From NCBI RefSeq assembly GCF_026343945.1, contig NZ_JAPKNJ010000002.1, forward strand, positions 124,001 through 188,000: a DNA stretch of 64,000 nt. The letters are read 5' to 3'. The DNA is from Kaistia algarum (GTDB taxonomy: Bacteria; Pseudomonadota; Alphaproteobacteria; Rhizobiales; Kaistiaceae). This document shows positions 25,607 to 33,659 of the stretch, one piece after another. Below the pieces are notes generated by a model. That model saw only the letters and a list, made by a program, of their open reading frames with translations. It was not told the origin of the DNA and searched no databases. The number at the start of each line of letters is the position of its first letter. Position 1 is the first letter of the stretch. The position numbers and the translations under genes are program-made.

Positions 25607-26599
25607 ATGAACCATTTCGATAGCCGCTTGGCCATTGCCCCTATGATGGAGTGGACGGATCGGCATTGCCGGTACTTCCATCGTCGTCTCACGTCGCGCG
25701 CTCTGCTCTATACGGAGATGGTCGTTGCCGATGCGGTGATTCATGGCCATCGGGAGAAGCTGCTCGGATTCGATCCGTCCGAACATCCTTTGGCATTGCA
25801 GATCGGTGGGTCGGAGCCGGCGAAGCTGGCTGCGGCGGCGCGGATCGGCGCGGCGTTTGGCTATGACGAGATCAATTTGAATGTGGGCTGTCCGTCGGAC
25901 CGGGTGCAGTCCGGCGCGTTCGGTGCCTGCCTGATGCTGGAGCCGCGCCTCGTTGCCGAGTGCGTCGATGCGATGAAGCAGGTGGTCGACATCCCGGTCA
26001 CCGTCAAATGCCGTATCGGCGTCGACGAGCAGGACCCGGAGGTCGCGCTCGACGAATTGGCCGACCGCGTGCTGGAGGCCGGGACGGACGCGCTCTGGGT
26101 CCATGCCCGCAAGGCCTGGCTGAAGGGCCTGTCGCCGAAGGAGAATCGCGAGGTCCCGCCGCTCGATTATTCTCGCGTCTACCGCCTGAAGGCACGGCTG
26201 CCGCATGTCTTCATCGGCATCAATGGCGGGATTCGGACGGTCGAGGAGGCGAGGGCGCATCTCGATCATCTCGACGGCGTCATGATGGGCCGGGCGGCCT
26301 ACCAGACGCCGGGCGTGCTGGCCGGCGTCGATGGCGAAATCTATGGCGAAGGCGAAGCGCCTCGCGACGAGATGGCGGCGGCCGAGGCGATGATCCCCTA
26401 TCTGGCGGACATGGTATCGCGCGGCGAGCCCATCCACCGCGCGACGCGCCATATGCTCGGTCTCTTTCATGGCCGGCCCGGTGCCCGGCGCTTCCGCCAG
26501 GTCCTGTCCAACGAGGCCAATCTGCGCGGGGCTGGACCCGAGGTGCTCGCCAGGGCGCTCGCCGAGATCGGAAGTCGGGACGCGGCGCTTGCGGCCTGA
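25607..26599 (+). CDS. dusA: tRNA-dihydrouridine(20/20a) synthase DusA
   Basis: DusA reduces uridines in the D-loop of tRNA using FMN and NADPH. The 330-residue protein starts MNHFDSRLAIAPMMEWTD, with the FMN-binding APM, the LNVGCPSDRVQSGAFGACLM block containing the catalytic cysteine, and GINGGIRT and DGVMMGRAAYQTP phosphate-binding loops. The open frame extends 148 codons upstream, but the family start and lack of similarity place the true start at ATG 25607. It diverges from the LacI gene and is followed 57 bases later by a membrane transporter gene. Confidence 0.94.
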   Translation: MNHFDSRLAIAPMMEWTDRHCRYFHRRLTSRALLYTEMVVADAVIHGHREKLLGFDPSEHPLALQIGGSEPAKLAAAARIGAAFGYDEINLNVGCPSDRVQSGAFGACLMLEPRLVAECVDAMKQVVDIPVTVKCRIGVDEQDPEVALDELADRVLEAGTDALWVHARKAWLKGLSPKENREVPPLDYSRVYRLKARLPHVFIGINGGIRTVEEARAHLDHLDGVMMGRAAYQTPGVLAGVDGEIYGEGEAPRDEMAAAEAMIPYLADMVSRGEPIHRATRHMLGLFHGRPGARRFRQVLSNEANLRGAGPEVLARALAEIGSRDAALAA

Positions 26600-26656
26600 A
26601 AGCTGCCGATCGGTCTTTCACTGACGCCGATTGCGGGCTATGGAGGGTCAACGGCC

Positions 26657-27685
26657 GTGCTGGCCGTCCTCCTCATTCCGGGCGTCCCTTCCATGAAAAT
26701 TCGCGGTGTCTCGATCGACGGCTTTCTTTTGGCTCTCGTTGCCGTCGTCGCTCTGGCCATCGCATTTCCGGGGCCGGGATCGAGCAACGGCTTTCTGCAC
26801 ATGAAGGAAGTGGCGACCTATGGCGTCGCCGTGATCTTCTTCCTGTACGGGTTGACGCTGGCGCCGGAGAAGATGAAGGCCGGCATCAGCCACTGGCGGC
26901 TGCATCTTTGCGTCCAGCTCTGCACCTTCGTGCTGTTTCCGCTCGTCGTTCTGGTGATCGGTACGCCGCTCAAGGGCTTCATCCCCGAAGCCGTCTGGAT
27001 CGGCTTCTTCTATATCGCCGCCCTGCCGTCGACCGTCTCGTCCTCGGTCGCGATGACTTCGATCGCTCATGGCAATGTGCCGGTGGCGATCTTCAATGCG
27101 ACGCTGTCGAGCCTGATCGGCGTTTTCGCCACGCCGGCGCTCATGGCCTGGTTCCTGTCGAGGGCGGGCATCGACATTCCGCTCCTGCCGGTCATCGGCA
27201 AGATCGTACTGCTCGTTCTCGTGCCGATGATCCTCGGCCAGGTCGCGCGACACTGGCTGCATGGCTGGGCGCATCGCCACAACAAGCAGATCAAGCTCGC
27301 CGACCGGGCGATCATCCTGGCGATCGTCTACAACTCATTTTCGGATTCCGTCGTCGAAGGAGTCTGGCAGGGGCATGACGCGCTTCTGATCGTCGAGATC
27401 ATCGTCGGCGTCATCGCGCTCTTCTACGTCGTCTACTATCTGATGAAGATCCCTTGCCGACTGCTGGGCTTCGACCGGGCGGACACGATTGCCTGCCTGT
27501 TCTGCGCCTCGAAGAAGTCGCTCGCGACCGGCGTGCCGCTGGCGCCGGTCATCTTCGCCGGCAACCCGGCGATCGGCCTGATCATCGCGCCGATCATGCT
27601 CTATCATTTCTGCCAGTTGGTCATTGTCAGCTTCATCGCTAACGGGCATGCTCGCACCGCCCTGGCCGATCCCGGTGGTCTCTGA
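26657..27685 (+). CDS. Bile acid:sodium symporter family transporter (YfeH-like)
   Basis: An integral membrane protein of about 340 residues with some ten transmembrane helices, of the SBF-like (PF13593, YfeH) branch of the bile-acid/sodium-symporter superfamily. Recognisable blocks are FFLYGLTLAPEKMKAG, ALPSTVSSSVAMTSIAHGN and FCASKKSLATGVPLAPVIF, all typical of this branch. Transported substrate is unknown. GTG 26657 has GGAGGG nine bases upstream; ATG 26693 (MKIRGVS) is the start most homologues would suggest, so the first 12 residues are uncertain. It may share the dusA transcript. Confidence 0.85.
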   Translation: MLAVLLIPGVPSMKIRGVSIDGFLLALVAVVALAIAFPGPGSSNGFLHMKEVATYGVAVIFFLYGLTLAPEKMKAGISHWRLHLCVQLCTFVLFPLVVLVIGTPLKGFIPEAVWIGFFYIAALPSTVSSSVAMTSIAHGNVPVAIFNATLSSLIGVFATPALMAWFLSRAGIDIPLLPVIGKIVLLVLVPMILGQVARHWLHGWAHRHNKQIKLADRAIILAIVYNSFSDSVVEGVWQGHDALLIVEIIVGVIALFYVVYYLMKIPCRLLGFDRADTIACLFCASKKSLATGVPLAPVIFAGNPAIGLIIAPIMLYHFCQLVIVSFIANGHARTALADPGGL

Positions 27686-27686
27686 A

Positions 27687-27730
27687 GCGTTTTCGAGCGA
27701 AGTGGATTCCGGTTCGCGTGAAGAAAACGC
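27687..27730. repeat. Dispersed GCGTTTTC...GAAAACGC element, possible terminator
   Basis: GCGTTTTC at 27687-27694 and GAAAACGC at 27723-27730 are perfect 8-base complements around a GAGCGAAGTGGATTCCGG core. This is a widely dispersed intergenic element in Hyphomicrobiales (recognised from memory). It lies between convergent genes two bases after the transporter stop and may also serve as a terminator. Confidence 0.65.
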
Positions 27731-27745
27731 GACCGAACAAGCGCT

Positions 27746-27925
27746 CTAGGCCGGCTCGGGTTTTGCCAATTTGGCAAGGCGTGACGCGAGCTCGGTCATG
27801 ATCCGGGCGCGTTCTCCGTCGCTGAACGAAGACCAGCCGGCGATTTCGGCGAGCGTCCGTCCGCAGCCGAGGCAGGCGCGCCGTTCCGCATCGAGCGCAC
27901 AGAGCTTGATGCAGGGCGTGATCAT
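27746..27925 (-). CDS. DUF1289 small cysteine-rich protein
   Basis: A 59-residue protein beginning MITPCIKLCALD and continuing CLGCGRTLAEIAGW, the diagnostic DUF1289 pattern with Cys5-x3-Cys9 and Cys18-x2-Cys21, likely a metal (zinc or Fe-S) site. The C-terminal part is helical with ERARIMTELASRLAKL. Function of the family is not established. Its ATG overlaps the cobS stop as ATGA, so it is translationally coupled to cobS; the longer frame upstream is cobS sequence in another phase. The coupling hints at, but does not show, a link with cobalamin metabolism. Confidence 0.85.
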   Translation of the reverse strand: MITPCIKLCALDAERRACLGCGRTLAEIAGWSSFSDGERARIMTELASRLAKLAKPEPA

Positions 27926-28713
27926 CGGAACGCCGCCAACGCGAGCAAGGAGGCGAGGGCGGCGAGCTGCTCGGCCGCGCCGAGAATGTCGCCGGTTCGT
28001 CCGCCGATGCGTCGCCGGCTCCAATCGGCCGTGACGACAGTCGCAAGCGCCGCGGCGGCGAGCGATATGAGCGCCGCGAAAACGCCGGCTGTCAGCGATC
28101 CGGCGATCATGCCGATACCCGCTCCGATGACGAGCGCCGCTCCCATCGCCTCCTGGTCCGGCGCGCCGAGCGTCGCGGCGAGCCCATCCGGCCGCGCCGG
28201 TGGCTCATTCGACCAGAGCCAGACGATCGCCGTGCGGCCGATCGCCTCGGTGGCGACGAGGGCCAGCGCGCCTTGCCAGGGCGAGGCCGGCAGATAGGCT
28301 GCGAGCAGGGCGACGCGCAGGCCGACCGAAAGGACCAGCGCCAGCGCGCCATAGGTGCCGATGCGGCTGTCGCGCATGATTTCGAGGCGCCGCTCGATCG
28401 TGCGCCCGCCAGCAAGGCCATCGAACGTGTCGGCGAGGCCGTCCTCGTGCAGCGCGCCGGTGAGCGCGATCGTCGCGACCACGGCCAGCAATGCTGCTGC
28501 GAGCGGCGGAAGATGCAGCGCCGAGGCAAGCAGCAGTACGATGCCCCCCACAGCCCCGACAAGCGCCCCGACAAGGGGGAAGGCGCGAGCGGCGCGGCGG
28601 AAATCAGGAAGTTGCCCGCTCTTGGCTTCGTCGCCCATGGACGGAACGACGGTCAGGAACGCGGTCGCTGCGGCGAGGTCGCGTCCGAGCACGTTTCGGA
28701 GATAGGGCTGCAT
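27922..28713 (-). CDS. cobS: Adenosylcobinamide-GDP ribazoletransferase
   Basis: CobS joins adenosylcobinamide-GDP and alpha-ribazole in the last steps of B12 assembly, in the inner membrane. The 263-residue protein has several hydrophobic segments and the conserved DGLADTFDGLAGGRTIERRL block with the DGxxD metal motif (about residues 85-105). Start at 28713 (MQPYLRN) is favoured; 28728 is an in-frame alternative. It diverges from cobT with about 140 bases between, in which no B12-box or cobalamin riboswitch fold is visible. DUF1289 overlaps its end by four bases. Confidence 0.93.
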   Translation of the reverse strand: MQPYLRNVLGRDLAAATAFLTVVPSMGDEAKSGQLPDFRRAARAFPLVGALVGAVGGIVLLLASALHLPPLAAALLAVVATIALTGALHEDGLADTFDGLAGGRTIERRLEIMRDSRIGTYGALALVLSVGLRVALLAAYLPASPWQGALALVATEAIGRTAIVWLWSNEPPARPDGLAATLGAPDQEAMGAALVIGAGIGMIAGSLTAGVFAALISLAAAALATVVTADWSRRRIGGRTGDILGAAEQLAALASLLALAAFR

Positions 28714-28855
28714 GGGCGAACCATCCATTGCTGCGCCGTGCCTCGCCCGCCGCCTGGCGGTGGCGCATCCGGCGGCGGCGCTTGCGATCGTGACCGCGAG
28801 GTTTATAGATCGGCCGCGATCCGCCGACCAGCGACACTCTCCCGAAAGCCGAGCC

Positions 28856-29884
28856 ATGCCCCGATCCGCCACCGGACTTCCCTTCGACGATATTCGCGAT
28901 CTCGTCGCGGCGATGCCCGTTGCCGACGAGGCGGCGCTGGCGGCGATCCGCGAGCGCGACCGCCAGCTTACCAAGCCGGCCGGTTCGCTGGGGCGGATCG
29001 AGGCCATCGTCGAATGGCTGGGCGCCTGGCAGGGAAGGGCGGTTCCCGAGGTCCGCCGGCCATTGGTGGCGATCTTCGCCGGCAATCATGGCGTCACGCG
29101 CCATGGTGTTTCGGCCTTCCCCGCCTCCGTCACGCAGCAGATGGTCGAGAATTTCGCCGCTGGCGGCGCCGCGATCAACCAGATCTGCATCGCCTATGAT
29201 CTAGGCCTCAAGGTCTTCGATCTGGCGCTCGATCTGCCGACCGGCGACATCACGGTCGAGCCGGCGCTGGACGAAGCGGCCTGCGCCGCGACCATGGCGT
29301 TCGGCATGGAAGCCACAGCCGGTGGCATCGATCTCCTCGTGCTCGGCGAGATGGGCATCGGCAATACGACGATCGCGGCCGCGGTGTCGGCCGGGCTCTT
29401 CGGCGGCCTGGCTTCGGATTGGGTCGGTCCGGGAACCGGGCTCGATGCGGAGGGCATCGCGCGCAAGGTGGCGGTGGTCGAGGCCGCGCTCGCCTTCCAC
29501 ACCGGCCATCTGGACGATCCGCTCGAGGTGCTGCGGCGCCTTGGCGGACGCGAGCTCGCAGCGATTGCGGGCGCCATTCTCGCCGCGCGCATGAGCCGAA
29601 TCCCTGTCCTGATCGACGGCTATGTTGCGAGCGCCGCTGCGGCGGTGCTCTGGCGGCTCGATCATCATGCGCTGGACCATTGCGAGTTCGGCCATCTCTC
29701 GGCCGAGCCCGCGCATGCCCGGCTCCTGGCGCGGATGGGCCGGCAGCCGCTGCTCGATCTCGGCATGCGGCTCGGCGAGGGCAGCGGCGCGGCTCTGGCG
29801 GCTGGCCTGGTCAAGGCAGCGGCGCAGATCCATTCCGGCATGGCAACCTTCGCGCAGGCGGGGGTCGCTGATCGCGCCGAATAG
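28856..29884 (+). CDS. cobT: Nicotinate-nucleotide-dimethylbenzimidazole phosphoribosyltransferase
   Basis: CobT makes alpha-ribazole phosphate from dimethylbenzimidazole and nicotinate mononucleotide for the lower ligand of B12. The 342-residue protein has FAGNHGVTRHGVSAFPASVT, ENFAAGGAAINQI, GEMGIGNTTIAAAV and the C-terminal LGMRLGEGSGAALA block that holds the catalytic glutamate. Length is normal. ATG 28856 matches the family N-terminus; upstream in-frame codons overlap the cobS promoter region. It is paired divergently with cobS and ends five bases before a histidine kinase gene on the other strand. Confidence 0.95.
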   Translation: MPRSATGLPFDDIRDLVAAMPVADEAALAAIRERDRQLTKPAGSLGRIEAIVEWLGAWQGRAVPEVRRPLVAIFAGNHGVTRHGVSAFPASVTQQMVENFAAGGAAINQICIAYDLGLKVFDLALDLPTGDITVEPALDEAACAATMAFGMEATAGGIDLLVLGEMGIGNTTIAAAVSAGLFGGLASDWVGPGTGLDAEGIARKVAVVEAALAFHTGHLDDPLEVLRRLGGRELAAIAGAILAARMSRIPVLIDGYVASAAAAVLWRLDHHALDHCEFGHLSAEPAHARLLARMGRQPLLDLGMRLGEGSGAALAAGLVKAAAQIHSGMATFAQAGVADRAE

Positions 29885-29889
29885 GGCAG

Positions 29890-31515
29890 CTAGCCGGCGC
29901 TGCGCCAGCGCGAGCGCGGCTTCGCCTCTTCCTCAGCGATCGGGGCGAGTGGCTCCATGACGCGGGAGCGCGGGAAGCAGATGATCGCTTCCGTGCCCTC
30001 GCGCAGCTTCGAGCGGAGTTCGAACGTTCCATCGTGCATTTCGGCCATCGCCTGTACGATGGGCAGGCCCAGACCCGTGCCCTGCTCCGCGCTCTTGATG
30101 GCGATCGCGCCCTGGCCGAAAGCGGAGAGGACGATCGGGATTTCCTCCTCGGGAATGCCGGGGCCGTTGTCTCGCACGGAGACATATTCGCCGCCGCCGG
30201 CGGTCCAGCCGACGGAGATCGCGATCTCTCCGCCCGGCTGCGTGAACTTGATGGCGTTGGAGAGCAGATTCAGCACCATCTGCCGCACCGCGCGCTCGTC
30301 GGCCCAGAGGCGCGGCAGGTTCGGCTCGACCTGGCGAGTGATCTTCTGGCCTTTCTTGCCGGCCCGCAGCCGCATCAGGTTCTCGCAATCCTCCACGAGA
30401 TGCACCAGCGTCACCGGCTCCTCGTTGAGTTCGTAGCGACCGGCCTCGATGCGCGAGAGATCCAGAATTTCATTGATGAGATCGAGGAGATGCTGGCCGC
30501 TCGAATGGATGTCGCCGGCATATTCGCGATAGGTCGCATTCTGCATCGGGCCGAGGACTTCGTTCTGCATCACCTCGGAGAAGCCGAGGATCGCATTGAG
30601 CGGCGTGCGCAATTCATGGCTCATCGTGGCGAGGAATCGCGACTTGGCGAGGTTGGCTTCCTCGGCGCGCCGGCGCGATTCGTCCGAGATCGCCTTGGCG
30701 GTACCGAGTTCGGCGATGAGCAGGTCCTTCTCGGCGCGATAATGCATCATCGCCATGGTGGCCGCCTGCAGGCGTTGCGACAGCGTCAGGAAGAAGATCT
30801 CACTGCCGATCGAGAGGAAGCTGAGCGCCAGATAGAGAACGTCCTGACGGAGCGCGAAGAGCGCCACCATGGTGAGCGCAATCGGAGCGGTGCCGGCCAC
30901 GGCGCCGGCCGGCAGGCTGGAGGCGAACATGGTGCCGACCGCGAGGATCGTCAGCATCGTCGCGAACTGGAAGATCTCGATGCCCGGTGCATGGACCGTC
31001 GACGTCGCGAGCAGTAAGCCGATCCAGGGTAGGCCGTTCAAAAACTCAAAGACAACAAAAGCTTTTGACCATTTTCTTAAGTCTGGCCGGTCAACAGCCT
31101 GACGCACGAAACGGCGGCACAGCCAGAAGCCGCCCGCATGAATGACAAGTGTCGCGGCCGCCCAGATGACGATTGCCGGAAGGCGTAGCCAGAGTGTCGC
31201 AACGAGGCCGACGAGGACCACGAGCATCGGCAGGGCATAGGCCGCGGCGAGGCGCGTCGTGGCGTAGTGGAGCAGGAGTTCCTGGTCGAAGGCAGGGCTG
31301 GTACCGCTGGTCGAGGTCAATCGCTCGCGCAGATCGCGAACCGTGCGCGCGGCTGCCCGCCGCCGCTCGGCGCGGTCGCGGTTCATCAGCGTCTTGTCGT
31401 CCGCGGCTTGGGCGGGCCCTGCCTGCATGAATCCGGCTTTCCAGGGTGCGTCTCTCACTGTCGACCCTAAACCATGATGGTTTAAGCCCTCTTTCGATTG
31501 GCTGGTTAACGACAT
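29890..31515 (-). CDS. Membrane sensor histidine kinase, PdhS/PleC/DivJ-like
   Basis: A kinase of up to 541 residues. The N-terminal half holds about five to six membrane segments (residues 95-245) without a periplasmic sensor domain. The kinase core has FLATMSHELRTPLNAILGFS (phospho-acceptor His), NEVLGPMQNATYREYAGDIH, DLSRIEAGRYEL, NLLSNAIKFT, RDNGPGIP and GTGLGLPIVQAMAEMH. The HisKA sequence is of the type seen in alphaproteobacterial cell-cycle kinases (PleC/DivJ/PdhS). No cognate regulator is next to it. The start is uncertain: 31515 gives the longest form, while 31428 and 31386 are in-frame alternatives. A short A+T-rich stretch lies between membrane segments (31039-31090). Confidence 0.88.
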   Translation of the reverse strand: MSLTSQSKEGLNHHGLGSTVRDAPWKAGFMQAGPAQAADDKTLMNRDRAERRRAAARTVRDLRERLTSTSGTSPAFDQELLLHYATTRLAAAYALPMLVVLVGLVATLWLRLPAIVIWAAATLVIHAGGFWLCRRFVRQAVDRPDLRKWSKAFVVFEFLNGLPWIGLLLATSTVHAPGIEIFQFATMLTILAVGTMFASSLPAGAVAGTAPIALTMVALFALRQDVLYLALSFLSIGSEIFFLTLSQRLQAATMAMMHYRAEKDLLIAELGTAKAISDESRRRAEEANLAKSRFLATMSHELRTPLNAILGFSEVMQNEVLGPMQNATYREYAGDIHSSGQHLLDLINEILDLSRIEAGRYELNEEPVTLVHLVEDCENLMRLRAGKKGQKITRQVEPNLPRLWADERAVRQMVLNLLSNAIKFTQPGGEIAISVGWTAGGGEYVSVRDNGPGIPEEEIPIVLSAFGQGAIAIKSAEQGTGLGLPIVQAMAEMHDGTFELRSKLREGTEAIICFPRSRVMEPLAPIAEEEAKPRSRWRSAG

Positions 31516-31564
31516 GCCAATCGCGCTGGGATTGACAGAGAAGCCCGAGTTCGTCAGGAATATG

Positions 31565-31577
31565 AGAATGATATTCT
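31565..31577. promoter_or_regulatory. Inverted repeat AGAAT-GAT-ATTCT in an A+T-rich promoter region
   Basis: The dyad lies in the 138-base, relatively A+T-rich gap between the divergent kinase and the Lrp-family gene. It may be a site for that Lrp-type regulator. It does not fit the spacing of the Irr box. Confidence 0.3.
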
Positions 31578-31653
31578 ATTGAGCGCATGCTTTCGAAGGT
31601 CAATTAGAAATTAGTCCTTCGATGTCGGCGAAATGCGATAGCGGAGTTTCGTT

Positions 31654-32142
31654 ATGATTGATCGGCTCGACAGGAAAATCCTCCAGATCCTGCAGGAGGA
31701 TGCAACGATTCCCGTGGCGGAGATCGGTCGCAGGGTCGGCCTGTCGACGACGCCGTGCTGGCGAAGGATACAGAAGCTGGAGGAAGATGGCGTGATCCTG
31801 CGCCGGGTCGCGATACTCGATCCACGCAAAGTCAACGCCAAGGTGACCGTGTTCGTGTCGATCACCACGAGCCAGCACAACGACGAATGGCTGAAGCGTT
31901 TCGCCGAGGTTATTCGCGACGTGCCGGAAGTAGTCGAGTTCTATCGCATGAGCGGTCAGGTCGACTATCTGCTGCGCGTCGTTGTGCCCGATATCGAGGC
32001 CTATGACGCATTCTACAAGCGGCTGATCTCGAAGATCGACATTGCCGACGTCTCGTCCGCCTTCGCGATGGAGCAGATCAAATTCGCGACGACGCTGCCG
32101 CTCAACTATGTGCCGCTCGAGAAGGATAAGAACGTCGTCTGA
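31654..32142 (+). CDS. Lrp/AsnC-family transcriptional regulator
   Basis: A 162-residue regulator with an N-terminal AsnC-type winged HTH (LDRKILQILQEDATIPVAEI then GRRVGLSTTPCWRRIQKLEE, residues 4-45) and a C-terminal RAM ligand-binding domain with VVEFYRMSGQVDYLLRVVVPD. Such proteins respond to amino acids and form octamers. The next genes, on the opposite strand, encode a polar amino-acid ABC importer, a plausible target, though the convergent layout means any control would act at the far promoter near 34430. ATG 31654 is used; a canonical ribosome site is weak. Confidence 0.92.
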   Translation: MIDRLDRKILQILQEDATIPVAEIGRRVGLSTTPCWRRIQKLEEDGVILRRVAILDPRKVNAKVTVFVSITTSQHNDEWLKRFAEVIRDVPEVVEFYRMSGQVDYLLRVVVPDIEAYDAFYKRLISKIDIADVSSAFAMEQIKFATTLPLNYVPLEKDKNVV

Positions 32143-32160
32143 CGTTTCGCCCAGCGTCGT

Positions 32161-32880
32161 CTACGAGCCGCTATTCGTGGAAACCGACGAGGGCTGCGCG
32201 CGTCCAAGGTGGCGCGTGAGCCTGTCTTCCATCCGGTCCCAGAGACGGCGCAGCGTTTCCACCATGGCGAGGTAGAGGACGGCGGCCCAGAGATAGACCT
32301 GGAAGTCGAACGAACGGGAATAGGCGAGGCGGGTCGCTCCCATCAGGTCGAAGACGGTGACGATCGCAGCGACCGACGAGCCCTTGATCATCAGGATAAT
32401 CTCGTTGCCGAGCGGGCGGAGCGCGATGAGGAAGGCCTGCGGGATCACGACGCTACGGAAGACCTGTCCGCGTCGCAGGCCCAGCGACAATGCAGCCTCG
32501 ATCTGGCCTCGCGGAACGGCAAGGATGGCGCCGCGATAGATCTCCGCCTGATAGGCGGCGGTGTTGAGCGTGAAGGTCAGGACGCAGCAGAAGAAGGCGT
32601 CCTTGAACAGCCACCAGAGTCCGATCGCGTCCAGCTCGTGACGGAACTGGCCGGCGCCATAATAGACGAGGAAAGTCTGGGCCAGCAGCGGCGTGCCGCG
32701 CACGGCGTAGACATAGGCGAAGGCGATCGCCCGGATCGGCAGGAAGCGGCTCATGCGGGCGAGCGCGATCGGCAGAGCCAGCAAGGCGCCGAAGAAGATG
32801 GAGATCGCCACAAGTTCGATCGTGACCAGCAGGCCTTCGAGCATGCGCGGGCCATAGGCGGCGAGAAGTTCCCAGTTCAT
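32161..32880 (-). CDS. Polar amino-acid ABC transporter permease (HisM-type)
   Basis: A 239-residue inner-membrane permease with about five helices and the HEX/HAAT-family core GLLVTIELVAISIFFGALLA (start of the permease domain) and IYRGAILAVPRGQIEAALSLG, the EAA-like loop. Start at 32880 is supported by AGAGGAGG six bases upstream and by a 4-base overlap with the HisQ-type stop. The operon order on the minus strand is binding protein, HisQ, HisM; the expected ATPase (HisP) does not follow, since an Lrp gene occupies that place on the other strand. Confidence 0.92.
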   Translation of the reverse strand: MNWELLAAYGPRMLEGLLVTIELVAISIFFGALLALPIALARMSRFLPIRAIAFAYVYAVRGTPLLAQTFLVYYGAGQFRHELDAIGLWWLFKDAFFCCVLTFTLNTAAYQAEIYRGAILAVPRGQIEAALSLGLRRGQVFRSVVIPQAFLIALRPLGNEIILMIKGSSVAAIVTVFDLMGATRLAYSRSFDFQVYLWAAVLYLAMVETLRRLWDRMEDRLTRHLGRAQPSSVSTNSGS

Positions 32881-33590
32881 GCCGTCCTCCTCTGGCCGCG
32901 ACCCGCCCATCGCTCGATGGCCGAGATTCCGACCGAGGAGACGATCGACATCGCCAGATAAAGCAGGCAGGCGATGCCGAAAAAGAAGAATGGCTCCTTG
33001 GTGACGCGCACGGCGAGACTGGTCATGCGCAGCAGGTCGTTGATGGCGATGACGGAGACCAGCGACGTGTCTTTGAGCAGCGCCAGCCAGAGATTGGCGA
33101 GGCCGGGCAGGGACAGCCGGACGAGCTGTGGCCAGATGACGAGGCGGAATGTGGTGAAGCGCTTCAGTCCCAGTGACTGCGCCGCCTCATATTGACCGGC
33201 CGGAATGTTGCGGAAGGCGCCGAGGAAGACTTCCGAGGAATAGGCCGAGAAGACCACCCCCAGCGCGATCATGCCGGCGAAAAACCCGTTCACCTCGAAA
33301 TCGCCCGTGACGCCGACAAAAGTCGCTATGCGTCGCAGCAGGATCTGCCCGCCGAAATAGACGATGAAGATAGTGAGCAGTTCCGGCAGGCCGCGGAAGA
33401 CCGTCGAATAAACATTGCCGAGGGCTCGCGGCAGGAAGGATGAGCTTCGTCGGGCGACAGCGATGAGGAGGCCGAGGGCCAGACCGAAGGGAAGCGTGGC
33501 GAGCGCGAGGCGGATCGTCAGGAACGCCCCGGTGAGAAGCTCATCGCCCCAGCCATCGGGCCCGAAGCTCAGGAGTCGAAACAGATCCAA
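32877..33590 (-). CDS. Polar amino-acid ABC transporter permease (HisQ-type)
   Basis: A 237-residue partner permease starting LDLFRLLSFGPDGWGDELL, as HisQ/ArtQ-type proteins do, with the EAA-like loop FLGAFRNIPAGQYEAAQSLG. A TTG start at 33590 is proposed because AAGGGG lies about seven bases upstream and the sequence matches the family start; ATG 33614 is the in-frame alternative, adding eight residues. Its stop overlaps the HisM start (ATGA). The binding-protein gene is 70 bases upstream. Confidence 0.88.
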   Translation of the reverse strand: MDLFRLLSFGPDGWGDELLTGAFLTIRLALATLPFGLALGLLIAVARRSSSFLPRALGNVYSTVFRGLPELLTIFIVYFGGQILLRRIATFVGVTGDFEVNGFFAGMIALGVVFSAYSSEVFLGAFRNIPAGQYEAAQSLGLKRFTTFRLVIWPQLVRLSLPGLANLWLALLKDTSLVSVIAINDLLRMTSLAVRVTKEPFFFFGIACLLYLAMSIVSSVGISAIERWAGRGQRRTA

Positions 33591-33659
33591 CCGGCGCGCC
33601 CCTTCCCGTCGCATCCGGAAGGGTAGCCAGCGCGGCCACCCTTCTGGAAGTCGTGTCGA

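Noticed and set aside
28714..28855. Possible cobalamin riboswitch between cobS and cobT
   Set aside because: No B12-box or suitable fold was seen and the gap of about 140 bases is short for one.
31565..31577. Irr or Fur box before the Lrp gene
   Set aside because: The AGAAT/ATTCT dyad has the wrong spacing for the Irr element and only a partial Fur match.
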